A DNA stretch of 64,000 nucleotides from Trebouxia sp. TZW2008 (taxonomy: Eukaryota > Chlorophyta > Trebouxiophyceae > Trebouxiales > Trebouxiaceae), in assembly GCA_002118135.1 (NCBI GenBank), contig BDIU01000062.1, positions 62,001 through 126,000 of the forward strand, written 5' to 3'. Positions 33,201 through 39,500 of this stretch are shown piece after piece. Every line of letters begins with the position of its first letter. The stretch's first letter is position 1. The translations under genes and the position numbers were made by a program. The notes beneath the pieces are model-generated. The model had not been told where the DNA came from, ran no database searches, and saw nothing but the letters and a program-made list of their open reading frames with translations.

Positions 33201-33664
33201 AGTCAAGCATGGTCACCATGCTTGATGTCAGGGACAGATGCTGACACTAGCATTGGTGATGCCTGCCAGCTTCCTGTTCATGTGCTTGCGCCAGCATCAG
33301 CAGAACAGCACTGTGATTCACCGTAAGCATGCGCTGCTGTACTTTTGTATGTAACAGATTCAGCACGGTCTTACTTGCTGGCAGGTGGGACAGGCAAATC
33401 GGGACCATTGCAGCACCAGAGCCTGGGGTGATGACATCCGCCCTTCCTGTGGTGCACTTCGTTCCTCAGCAGATAGCAGAGCAGAGCAGCAGCCCTGTAT
33501 TGGCATGTCCACTATACCAGACATCGGCAAGGGCAGGAATGCTGAGCTCTACCGGCCAAAGCACCAACTTTGTGTTGCATCTCACCTTGCCGATTCCAGA
33601 CGGCACAACTGCTGGTCACTGGATTCTACAAGGCGTTGCAGCTGTGTGTTCTGTCCATGTGTAA
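248..33664 (+). CDS. Inner-arm-type axonemal dynein heavy chain, 3' part of gene (56 exons)
   Basis: This is the force-generating ATPase subunit of an axonemal dynein, which walks on doublet microtubules in cilia. I joined 56 exons from 248 to the TAA at 33662-33664; every junction agrees in phase and the total is 10260 nt (3420 codons with stop). The order is linker, AAA1-AAA4, stalk with microtubule-binding tip, AAA5, AAA6, C-terminal domain, as in all dynein heavy chains. Full-length chains are about 4000-4600 aa, so roughly 600-1100 N-terminal residues lie left of the window. Wording around AAA1 and AAA2 ([36 protein letters not shown]) fits the monomeric inner-arm group (DNAH3/6/7/12-like); the exact orthologue is not resolved. 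Four introns use GC donors. Many exons have degenerate tandem copies beside them, listed separately. Exon coordinates are given in the domain entries. Confidence 0.95.
2612..2687 (+). repeat. Decayed copy of dynein exon 6 start
   Basis: CAG then GTGACACTGGTCCTATGTGA repeats, with substitutions, the acceptor and first 65 bases or so of exon 6 at 2726. The copy stops matching after the GTGGCAGGGGCC stretch. It keeps an AG acceptor but no matching donor. Confidence 0.8.
3205..3275 (+). repeat. Decayed copy of dynein exon 7 start
   Basis: AGGCAGAGAGACAAAGTGTG followed by CGCCATCAGC parallels the beginning of exon 7 at about 3373 (AGGCAGAGGGACAGGGTGTG, then TGCCATCAGC). The rest is shortened by a deletion, and an upstream TGA is present in the dynein frame. 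Confidence 0.7.
3846..4110 (+). repeat. Two decayed upstream copies of dynein exon 8
   Basis: The copies begin at about 3859 and 4005, each opening GCAGGRGTGCGTGG like the true exon 8 at 4178. The first is heavily mutated and reaches a TAG. The second keeps the segment encoding [10 protein letters not shown] but has lost bases near GAGTGGCTGGAGTG and reads a stop. The three copies are about 150-175 bp apart. Confidence 0.88.
4530..4630 (+). repeat. Decayed downstream copy of dynein exon 8, 3' end
   Basis: The bases at 4536-4625 repeat exon 8 from CCGAACGAGACCAAGCTGTT through its donor. A one-base insertion at AAGAGG shifts the frame and a TAA follows. The downstream GGTGAGCAGT donor is retained. 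Exon 8 therefore sits in a family of four. Confidence 0.88.
5003..5118 (+). repeat. Decayed copy of dynein exon 9 start
   Basis: The acceptor plus about 108 bases of exon 9 (true start 5187) are repeated with high identity. One base is lost in AATCAGACC(C)TGGGAG, which shifts the frame. The copy ends in CGCACAGCTTCC. Confidence 0.9.
5847..5886 (+). repeat. Fragment copy of dynein exon 10 3' end and donor
   Basis: GGTCCAACATCTGCTGGTGC followed by AAGCAGGTA parallels the end of exon 10 (TGTCCAATATTTTCTGGTGC, then AAACAGGTC at 5720-5748). Only about 35 bases match, so the case is suggestive. Confidence 0.6.
7221..9406 (+). other. Dynein AAA1, main ATP-hydrolysing module (exons 13-17)
   Basis: Exons: 7221-7476, 7866-8002, 8411-8576, 8792-8944, 9276-9406 (GC donor at 9407). 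The Walker A motif GPAGTGKT starts at 7353, Walker B CFDEFNR lies in exon 14 and the sensor region [11 protein letters not shown] in exon 15. AAA1 is the essential motor ATPase, and all key residues are present, so the protein should be an active motor. Exon 16 is best ended at 8944, giving KRSSAG joined to VDEALVLI; the earlier GT at 8934 would break the phase. Confidence 0.92.
10195..10345 (+). repeat. Second copy of the AAA2 phosphate-loop exon (exon 19 start)
   Basis: CCTGCAGGAGGTGGCAAGTC at 10199-10218 repeats the acceptor and first 120 or so bases of exon 19 (10387). The frame stays open and would read [20 protein letters not shown], so the nucleotide-binding motif is preserved; divergence increases after that. 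No equivalent of the exon 19 donor follows. It could act as a decoy acceptor. Confidence 0.88.
11215..11285 (+). repeat. Copy of dynein exon 20 3' end
   Basis: CCCCTCAGAGCCTTGGCTGG followed by CGGCCCTATGTCAAGTGAG repeats the end and donor of exon 20 (11115-11150). It lies about 128 bases downstream and keeps a GT donor. Confidence 0.85.
12001..12090 (+). repeat. Decayed copy of dynein exon 22 start
   Basis: The stretch from CACAGGCAGTGCTGATGCCA at 12001 repeats the exon 22 acceptor region (12141). Two bases are missing in TCAGAG(AG)CGCC, which shifts the frame. The copy lies about 140 bases upstream. Confidence 0.88.
14700..14822 (+). repeat. Decayed upstream copy of dynein exon 27
   Basis: From GTCTCAGGTGTGCATGCAAG the bases match exon 27 (14869) through the segment encoding [14 protein letters not shown]. 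An extra base in GGGCGGGGTTC shifts the frame. The acceptor AG is present. Confidence 0.88.
15154..15275 (+). repeat. Near-identical downstream copy of dynein exon 27 3' half
   Basis: The bases encoding [20 protein letters not shown], the following [11 protein letters not shown] and the GT donor are repeated almost unchanged about 174 bases after the original. The copy has no acceptor at the exon's normal start, so I treat it as intronic. Confidence 0.9.
16059..16276 (+). repeat. Three 72-bp tandem units abutting dynein exon 29
   Basis: Units start at TGCATGCTGG at 16061, 16133 and 16205, a period of exactly 72 bp (24 codons). Units 1 and 2 differ at only a few bases. The third unit ends at the polypyrimidine-poor acceptor of exon 29 (16281). 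The array stays open in plus and minus frames, giving misleading ORFs, but it resembles no dynein sequence. Confidence 0.93.
16774..16836 (+). repeat. Copy of dynein exon 30 AAA4 P-loop segment
   Basis: AAACAGACCCTGGCATGCTT followed by TGCTGCCTTCATTGCTGGCG repeats exon 30 at 16957-16996. It lies about 180 bases upstream of the original and lacks its own acceptor. Confidence 0.82.
18052..18116 (+). repeat. Copy of dynein exon 32 3' end and donor
   Basis: CTAGTCAAGTGCTGCACCAT followed by CAATTGGTTCTCAAACTGGC repeats the final 55 bases or so of exon 32 (17922-17980), including the GTAAGC donor. Confidence 0.88.
18955..21756 (+). other. Dynein stalk coiled coil and microtubule-binding tip (exons 34-39)
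   Basis: Exons: 18955-19177, 19490-19589, 20079-20266, 20618-20767, 21212-21381, 21557-21756. CC1 runs through exons 34-36 (Gln/Glu/Ala-rich heptads), ending near [21 protein letters not shown]. Exons 37-38 ([12 protein letters not shown] onward) form the tip, which contacts tubulin. CC2 follows in exons 38-39. No stalk insertion or flap is seen, so the tip appears of ordinary size. A short degenerate copy of part of exon 36 lies at 20002-20064. Confidence 0.88.
20002..20064 (+). repeat. Decayed copy of dynein exon 36 segment
   Basis: AACAGGAGCTAAGTCAGGTG followed by CTGCCAGC repeats exon 36 at about 20113. An in-frame TAG replaces the CAG of GCAGCCCAGAAAGCC. Confidence 0.82.
22005..22135 (+). 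repeat. Decayed copy 1 of dynein exon 40
   Basis: About 125 bases repeat exon 40. The acceptor CAG has become CGG, so it should not be spliced in, and a TGC codon has become TGA (CAGCAGTGACAACAG). Confidence 0.92.
22175..22322 (+). repeat. Decayed copy 2 of dynein exon 40
   Basis: This copy keeps TTGTTGCAGGTGACATCTTC as acceptor and start but has a frameshift near GGGGGCACCGAGACC and a later TAA. With copy 1 and the true exon (22343) it forms a triplet spaced about 165 bp apart. Confidence 0.92.
25016..25130 (+). repeat. Decayed copy 1 of dynein exon 45
   Basis: CTGCAGAGGTGGTGCAAAAG begins a copy of exon 45 with an internal deletion, then a stop after the segment encoding FVMA. Confidence 0.9.
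25144..25305 (+). repeat. Copy 2 of dynein exon 45, open frame
   Basis: From CAACTGCAGAGGTGGTGCAG the copy is very similar to exon 45 (25327) and stays open for about 45 codons, through [15 protein letters not shown], then TGA. The acceptor is intact; no donor is reached before the stop. Confidence 0.92.
25688..25764 (+). repeat. Decayed downstream copy of dynein exon 45 3' end
   Basis: AGAGCCATGACCCGCCCACT and the following bases repeat exon 45 from about 25528 to its donor. There is an in-frame TAG and a small deletion in ACCACCGAG, and the donor GTGAGT is lost. Confidence 0.88.
25843..25930 (+). repeat. 44-bp tandem duplication in dynein intron 45
   Basis: GGGGTTACATCACGTGTTTT and GGGGTTACATCACGGATTTT head two units, each followed by TGATGCTGCCCAG(A/G)AATGTGG. 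The origin is not recognised. Confidence 0.85.
26515..26695 (+). repeat. Decayed downstream copy of dynein exon 46 3' part
   Basis: The copy runs from CATCAGTCAGACTGTCTGGG to CAGTCTGAGGTAAGC. It has lost the segment corresponding to [13 protein letters not shown], carries a TGA, and keeps the GTAAGC donor. Confidence 0.9.
27058..27125 (+). repeat. Decayed copy of dynein exon 47 start
   Basis: TGTGCAGGGCAGAAGTCCAA followed by CACCGCCAATGCAGAAGCT parallels TGTGCAGGGTGGACACTCAG and the following bases at the exon 47 acceptor (27239). The copy is diverged. Confidence 0.75.
27996..28175 (+). repeat. Two fragment copies of dynein exon 48 3' end
   Basis: CAGACTGTCATTGAGTTTGC at 28012 and CAGACTGTCATTGAGCTTGC at 28140 repeat the last 40 bases or so of exon 48 (from 27858). 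Only the first keeps the AAACAAGGT donor context; the second reads AATCAAAGT. Confidence 0.87.
28625..28742 (+). repeat. Decayed copy of dynein exon 49 3' half
   Basis: The bases encoding [20 protein letters not shown] and on to ATCACCATG are repeated about 198 bases downstream. GAG has become TAA. The copy has a GT donor after CCCAAG where the used exon has GC. Confidence 0.92.
29111..29284. mobile_element. Short TA-flanked inverted-repeat element (Tc1/mariner/pogo-like MITE), copy 1
   Basis: A 174-bp element in dynein intron 49, flanked by TA at 29109-29110 and 29285-29286. It begins CAGGTATCTGTTGTCATAAG and its other end, read in reverse, begins CAGTAACCTCTCTCTGTAAT. The inside contains repeated (T)AAGGACA and TCGATGTAAGGACA words. 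There is no coding capacity. It shares its right end (ACCAAAGCAGTC, GTTACTGTA) with the copy at 36817. A TA target site and CAG ends suit the pogo/Tc1-mariner group; this is inference from structure. Confidence 0.78.
29369..29670 (+). repeat. Two near-perfect 151-bp copies of the dynein exon 50 start
   Basis: Copies start at 29369 and 29520 and the true exon at 29671, spaced exactly 151 bp. Each starts after a GCAG acceptor with GG(C/T)(A/G)TGAAAGCAGC and continues into an identical intron tail ending CCTGTGTGTGTTTGCAG. Because 151 is not a multiple of three, consecutive units shift frame. The high identity indicates a recent expansion. Neither extra copy has a clear donor. Confidence 0.96.
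31125..31258 (+). repeat. Downstream copy of dynein exon 52
   Basis: The bases encoding [13 protein letters not shown] and [10 protein letters not shown] are repeated about 171 bases after exon 52, still open in frame. The donor CACAGGT has become TACAGAT, so this copy cannot be used as an internal exon with the same 3' end. Confidence 0.92.
31778..31829 (+). repeat. (CATT)13 microsatellite in dynein intron 53
   Basis: Thirteen perfect CATT units. They create an artificial run of His-Ser-Phe-Ile in one frame. Confidence 0.98.
32213..32380 (+). repeat. Two decayed copies of dynein exon 54 start
   Basis: GTGCAGGGGCTGGTGGCTAT at 32215 and GTGCAGGCGCTGGTGGCTAT at 32323 repeat the acceptor and first 45 bases or so of exon 54 (TTGCAGGGGCTGGTTGCTAT at 32482). 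Both keep an AG acceptor. Confidence 0.9.
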
Positions 33665-34340
33665 GGGCAATGTGTGCTGATTCGGAATGTACATTTGGAG
33701 TTGTGTCAGGTATCAAGTGAATTCAAGGAATCATGTGGCGCTGAAGCTGATGTATGTGCAAGTGCAGGATGTCCATTGACAAGCATCTATATTCATTGTG
33801 AAAAGGCTGTTAGCTTATGCATACTCAAGACGATAGCTTGCAAACAATGCAAGATCAGTTGACTAAGTGACCATGCCAACCAAGACATGGCAAAACTACT
33901 TGAACCACAGGTCTTTGCAACAAGTCATAAGCGAGCTGACATGCTGTAATTGCAACATTGGGACAAATACATGTGTCTGTACAATATTTGATCTCATAGA
34001 TATTGTTCAAGCAAGCTTGAGCAGTATACGGTACGTACGTACCTTATGCAAGGCTGAGAACAACTCAATGCAACTGATTGCTCTGTAAGCCATTTGCCAT
34101 CCAGGCTTGCGACTCATGTTCACACGCATTGAACATGTGTGAAATGTCTATCACGTCAACAGAAACAAAACCTGATTTATGCAGAGCTATGTCAGTACAG
34201 AAAATGCCTGAAATCAGCCCTAAGATGAATTTCCTGTCAGCGACACCAATTTCTTGTGTAGTTTCTGGGCCTGGGGCTTCATACAACTTTGAACAAAGTC
34301 AAGTTGTCAAACAGCCAGCCGTAAATTCAGCTGCTTGATT
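33665..34340. other. Convergent intergenic region, dynein and cupin 3' ends
   Basis: No gene is seen. Two TGTAA words, the usual chlorophyte polyadenylation signal, occur downstream of the dynein stop, at 33945-33949 and 34084-34088; either could serve. A short GTACGTACGTACC run is at 34031. Confidence 0.5.
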
Positions 34341-35354
34341 TTAACCGGCCATTGCAGCGTTTCCTGAGGTGGCAGCACAGCGTGTCCTGCAGTCAGATAC
34401 ACCTCCAACAAATCTGTTGCTGGGAATTTCAGTGTTCAGAAGGCCGACATCAGTGGTGTTGATGCCCAGGGATGAGGCAAGGACGTCAGCAGGCAAGGCC
34501 AGCAGTGCCTGTGTGACGACTTGAGTTCCTGGCAGCTCTGATCCATATGAGATAGTGTAGGTGGCATTGGTGCAGCCAGAGTTGTACTGGTAATGGATCA
34601 GACCTGCAAAGCCACATCGTTTTACTTCAAATGAATGCAAAGGATCATGTTGCCTTATCTCAAACGCTTGCCAAGGAGCGTGTTGCCTTGATTGAAGAAG
34701 CAACTTTGAAAGGTGAAGAGACAGTGTGATGCAAGGTTTGAGAATGTACCTTGAGGGAAGACTGCGGATGCACCAGAGCTGATTGTGTTGCTTACAGCAG
34801 TGCCGTTCTCGTTGACAAATCCAACCTCCAGGCTGTCAGCTGCAGGGGAACAAAGAAGTTGTTGTTGAAATGGACAGAGGAGTTGGGCCTGCCAAAAGTG
34901 CAGCTGTCAATTTTGCAAATCTCATAACACATCTGTACCTACCTTGGTAAGCATACAGGAGGCCAGATCCACGCTGGTGGATGTGGGGTGAGCGAAGGGT
35001 GCAAGGAGCCAAGGTGAATGCTGACTGTGAGATGCCCATGCCAGTCAATGCGGGCCAGTATGTCGATGTCCTCAGTGATGTCGTGGAGCCGGCTCCGGTC
35101 TGCAGTCAAACATGCAGGTTAATGTCGTGCTCGCTAAAGACGCCGGCGAGTTATCCGAGGCAGACACACGCCGCCCACGACAGAACTAGAGCACAACTCA
35201 CCGAAATGGCACCGCTGACGGTTGTGCTGGGAACATAGACGAAATCGGTTAAAGCGTTAGTTGCCAAAGTGCTGACGGCAGCGAGAGTTTCTTGAGCGGT
35301 TGCACCCAAGACCGAGCACGCTGCTACCAGCGCGACGTACAGCACGGAAGCCAT
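34341..35354 (-). CDS. Secreted cupin-domain protein (germin/spherulin-like), 220 aa
   Basis: Four exons on the minus strand: 35354-35202, 35099-34943, 34839-34750, 34603-34341; phases agree and total 663 nt. The N-terminus MASVLYVALVAACSVLGATA is a clear signal peptide, so the product is likely secreted or enters the endomembrane system. Cupin motif 1 is SPHIHQRGSG and motif 2 is GASAVFPQGLIHYQYN, which fits the consensus G(x)5PxG(x)2H(x)3N perfectly. A PGTQVVTQALLALPADVLA segment follows, as in germin- and spherulin-like cupins. In motif 1 the metal-ligand Glu expected after HxH is replaced by Gly, so metal binding may be altered. Substrate and role are unknown; family assignment is good, subfamily is not. 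Confidence 0.85.
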
Positions 35355-36580
35355 CTCAGATTATTGCTGAAGGAAAGTAATTACCAATTGGCAAGAATGA
35401 TCCAGGCAGCACGCTCGTGATTGGCGTTTGGGTGTCGGAAGTTTGAAGAACTAACTTTCAATCGCCCGTAAGCGATACTTTTTGTCACGTGACCGTTATG
35501 CGTCATGCGGCTAGCACATGCTGGACTTTTGTACCCTTTGCAAATTGGTTGCGCTATTCCTGCTGAGTCAGACCCGAGTTGCTTGCAAAAGACTACAGCT
35601 GCAGCAGCATGTAACAGGACATGCTAGATACTATTAGGCATGAATTAAGGGAATGAGGCATCGTTGGGTCAAACTTTCCTTACAAACCCGGCATCACAAG
35701 CGACTGTAAGCAATGAACTCTGTGCGATTGTGCGGTATTTGCATCAGATGCTTGAGCGACCACCAAGTCTCAAAACGGTGCCCATTCATGAAGTGGCAAG
35801 CATGCCTGACTAGACAGTACTGTGAGCTTTGCGCTGGTCCTCTCTTCACTATGCTGAGTGGTTGAGTGCATTCAGCGCTAGCCAAGACTTTTGACATCAT
35901 CTGATGTTGTGCACAGCTGTAGCCTCACACCATGTCTTAGCCTCTGAAAAGGAATGTACTGCGGACTTACAATGCTGCGATCATCGGGGAACAGTTTGCA
36001 ACCAGCTTGAGCATCAGGACATGACGCGGGCACTGTGATTGTATTTGCAAAGTCCAACACCCAGAGCTATGCAAGGGACTGGTTTTGCACTCTTTCACAT
36101 GACACCTGGAAGTTCAGTGCTGAAACATGCATTGAGTTACAACACTATCACTGCTGACACCTGGCGGCCAGAGACACTCTCATGCTTTTCTAACACTGTT
36201 CGTGAATCGCTCAGGCCCTCTTTCATAGACCATACTGCTGCCAACTGTCACAGCCAATGCACCTGTTTCTGACCACACTTGGATGCTTGAGCACCGGGTG
36301 CTGCCATTTAATATTCATTTCAAAGTGTTCATTCTGACGCAGACTTGGGAAAACTCAACCCAACAGCGACTTCACAGAAAAGCCATCATTCCCCCAAAAA
36401 AATGCACCTCTTGCCTGCCATGTACCCTGGCAACAAGTCCTTCCGCCGTTTCAAGGCATGACAGCAGACTCCAAAGAATTTATGTGAGGCAACAAGTTTC
36501 ACTTTTACAACTGACGCAGCAGGTGCCATAGCACTTGGGGAGCCTGCACATGAGCAGCAGTAGGGCTGATCTCAAGTAAA
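35355..36580. other. Intergenic region between GCNA 3' end and cupin 5' end
   Basis: Both neighbours are on the minus strand. Several short open frames occur in all frames, but none shows family resemblance, splice continuity or codon bias. I see no gene. The part adjoining 35354 must hold the cupin promoter. Confidence 0.5.
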
Positions 36581-39500
36581 CTATTCTGGTCCCCTAGCCT
36601 TCCAGCGTACAGACAAGGCTTTCATGACATCCTTGTGCGGCGTGCCAGGCCCGCACTCTTTCTTTTGCACCGCAAAGTTGTCTTTAACAAAAAGGCTGTA
36701 CTGGCTCGGGGCTCTAGTCTTTGCAGGCGTGCCATCACAGTTGAAGCGCCCCAGGCTTTGCAGCCTGCCTCTGCACAAGCTGCAAATCTGCAGCACCAAG
36801 CATCAAAAGCCTTATACAGGCACTTCTCTTTGTAAAGACACTGGATGATAAAGACAGTCTCAGTGTAAGCAGTCACTGCATTCTGACTGCAGTGCCACCT
36901 TCAAAATGAGGACGCATCTCTGGGAACCAAAGCAGTCGATACAAAGAGACGTTACTGTACAGCTGAAGCCTTGCATGGAGCCTGATCATTGTCATGCACA
37001 CTATCCTTGGAGACAGTTGATTGCTTCAGTACGTACCTAGCTGGGCCTGCCTAACACACAGTTACAATGTATGGATGATGGAGCGACTCGATTGTCACGC
37101 GCACTATCCTTGGGGACAAATGGTTGCTCCACTACGTACCTAGCTGGGCCTGCTGAGCCTATCTGGCACATGTTCAAAATGTGCGAATGAAATGGCACTA
37201 TCCTGTCAGAAACGGAGGATTAGCTCTTGCCTAAACAGGGCCTTGGGGTTTTCATGTCATCAGGCCTATCATGTTTATTTGCATGATCAAACAGGCTGTT
37301 TCAGGGGCGGCATGGGGCAGCCACATCAAGCATACCCTCAGAGTACAGACTAAGGCGTGAGAACTCACCTGCTTGTCCACATCAATGGAGTTGGAGTGCC
37401 GCTTGAAGATGTGCTGGCACCTGCAACAAAGCAGAACCTGTCAGGTGCTGCATTGCTGAGCGGAGCCACAGAGCATTGCTGACTCTTGCACATAGATGCC
37501 GGCATGCCACAACCTTGACAGCTTTTGATGCTAAACATCAACAGGTTGGTCTAGTCCAACACATGCACCCGTCAAAAGTGTTGAAAGTACTTTGACAGGC
37601 GAATCATGGTAGTTGCAGGCTCAGATTGCATGCATGGATCCAGCCATGGTCACACACTGTAAGCATGAGCTGCAGCTGCAGCACAACTTCATGCACAGGC
37701 GTTCTAAAGCAATTGAATGCCTAGACGCAAGCAAGCCTTGGAGCCAAGCAATCCAGAATGCTTTGCACAAGTACACTCGCTCAGAATTGACGCACTGCCA
37801 GCCCTAGGCAACGTGATTGCTATAGGAATGGCAGGTGGTTATACCCAGGTAGGGATACAGTTTCATGGCACACAATCATGCATGAGAATGCAGAAGCTTG
37901 AAATGCTATGGATAGGTCGACTCCCTCAGGATTGATACATTGCCAGCGCCAGGCAAAGTGGATGTCATAGGAACGGCGCATTATTATATCCACGTGGGTG
38001 TACACTTTCATGGCACACAATCACGCATGAGACTGCAGGTGAGAATGCAGAAGCTTGGAACGGCATGATTGGGTGGACTCACTCAGGATTCATGCATTGC
38101 CAGCGCCAGGCAAAGTGGATGTCATAGGAATGGCAGGTGGTGATGTCCAGATGGGGGTACACTTTCATGGCAGCAGCAGCCCAGGCCTTGAAGTGGGGTC
38201 CATGTGGGGGTCTGGCAACATGGTCTATAAGCCAAGTAGCCACATGACACAGCTCATGGCAAAGGGTGCGCTGCAGCTTGTCAGGGGTGTCCAGCACCTT
38301 GGTACTCAGCTCTACCTTTGAGGTGTACCTGCTATACATACAGCCACTGTCCACCCTACTGCCTCAGTATGCTTGGAACTGAGCTCATTGAGGGTGACGT
38401 GCAATTGGCTGCACCACAATTACGGATGCTTGGCTAGAAGCTTCATGTCATAAACATGAGCAGAATCGTGAATCAGCTGCAGCACATCTAGACTGTCCTG
38501 TCAGGCAGTCGTGTTATGCACAATATAGTTGCTCAGCACAGCATGTTTGTGGGCAATTTGTTGCAGACAGCCCAGCTGGCGGTTGCTATTGTGGCTGCCA
38601 TTGCAGTTTGAGCTGCATTGACAATACAAGCTTCTGTGTGCATGTACAGATGCATGCTAGCTTGAAAATGCAGATATAGGTGCTGCATTTGCAATACCTG
38701 GGTGATCTTCCTCCTCCATATCTGCTGTAGTGCGTCAAGCCAGCTGTTGTCTTGAGATGCTTGTTCCAGGTGATTTGCAAGTCCGCAGGCAACTTGCTGT
38801 GGAATACAAGTGCGTTCATCCTGCATTGCATATTGCAAGTGATGCATACGCATTGACATTCAGCTGTGCCAGCCGCACATTGAAATATATGGCTTTCTTG
38901 GAGAAGCATGTCTAGATGCACATACTGCAACATCAACTGGTAAATACAAACAAGCTTGTCAACTTGCACATACTGCAACACCATTGGTCATGCTGACGCA
39001 CTCTTTGAACATTTCAGCCACCAGGCCGTCTCTCTGACGCTTGAATGCAGCGCCTGATGCAATCTTGCTGAAAGGGTCTATCAGACGTGGTCGGAGCTTT
39101 GGCTTTGGCGGCAATGATTGAGGCTGAATCACGTAATGTGGCAGATGAATAGGCTTGAAAGCTGTCCTAGGCGGCGCAATCTGCAGGTGCCGCATGTGGG
39201 CCGCCACATGATCAGCTGAGTCATTCTCTTGGTCACTGACCTCTGCGTCACTCTGGCTACTGCAGAGCAGGACAGGATGTAATCTCAAATGATTGCGTTT
39301 GCCAGGCGGACAACCATCATAAACCGAGTGCATACATGTATCAGGTATATGCCTGCATGAGACCTGCGCAAGTCCTGTTTTGCAAGAGGGCAATCCATCA
39401 AGTCTCAAGCTGTTCTTCAGCAATCTGCATGACCCCAGGCTCAGGTAGTCATGTTGAGTCTTAAGTTGAATGCTCGAATATTTGCTGTGGTGATGCCCAT

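Larger units (their letters stand above)
26187..33664 (+). other. Dynein AAA6 and C-terminal domain (exons 46-56)
   Basis: Exons: 26187-26510, 27246-27441, 27751-27888, 28330-28529 (GC donor at 28530), 29671-29904, 30298-30585, 30894-31077, 31623-31729, 32488-32700, 32877-33040, 33385-33664. Landmarks are [25 protein letters not shown] joined to [59 protein letters not shown] and the terminal [20 protein letters not shown]. The protein ends [15 protein letters not shown], close to the usual dynein C-terminus. Exons 46-50, 52 and 54 have degenerate copies beside them. Confidence 0.9.
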
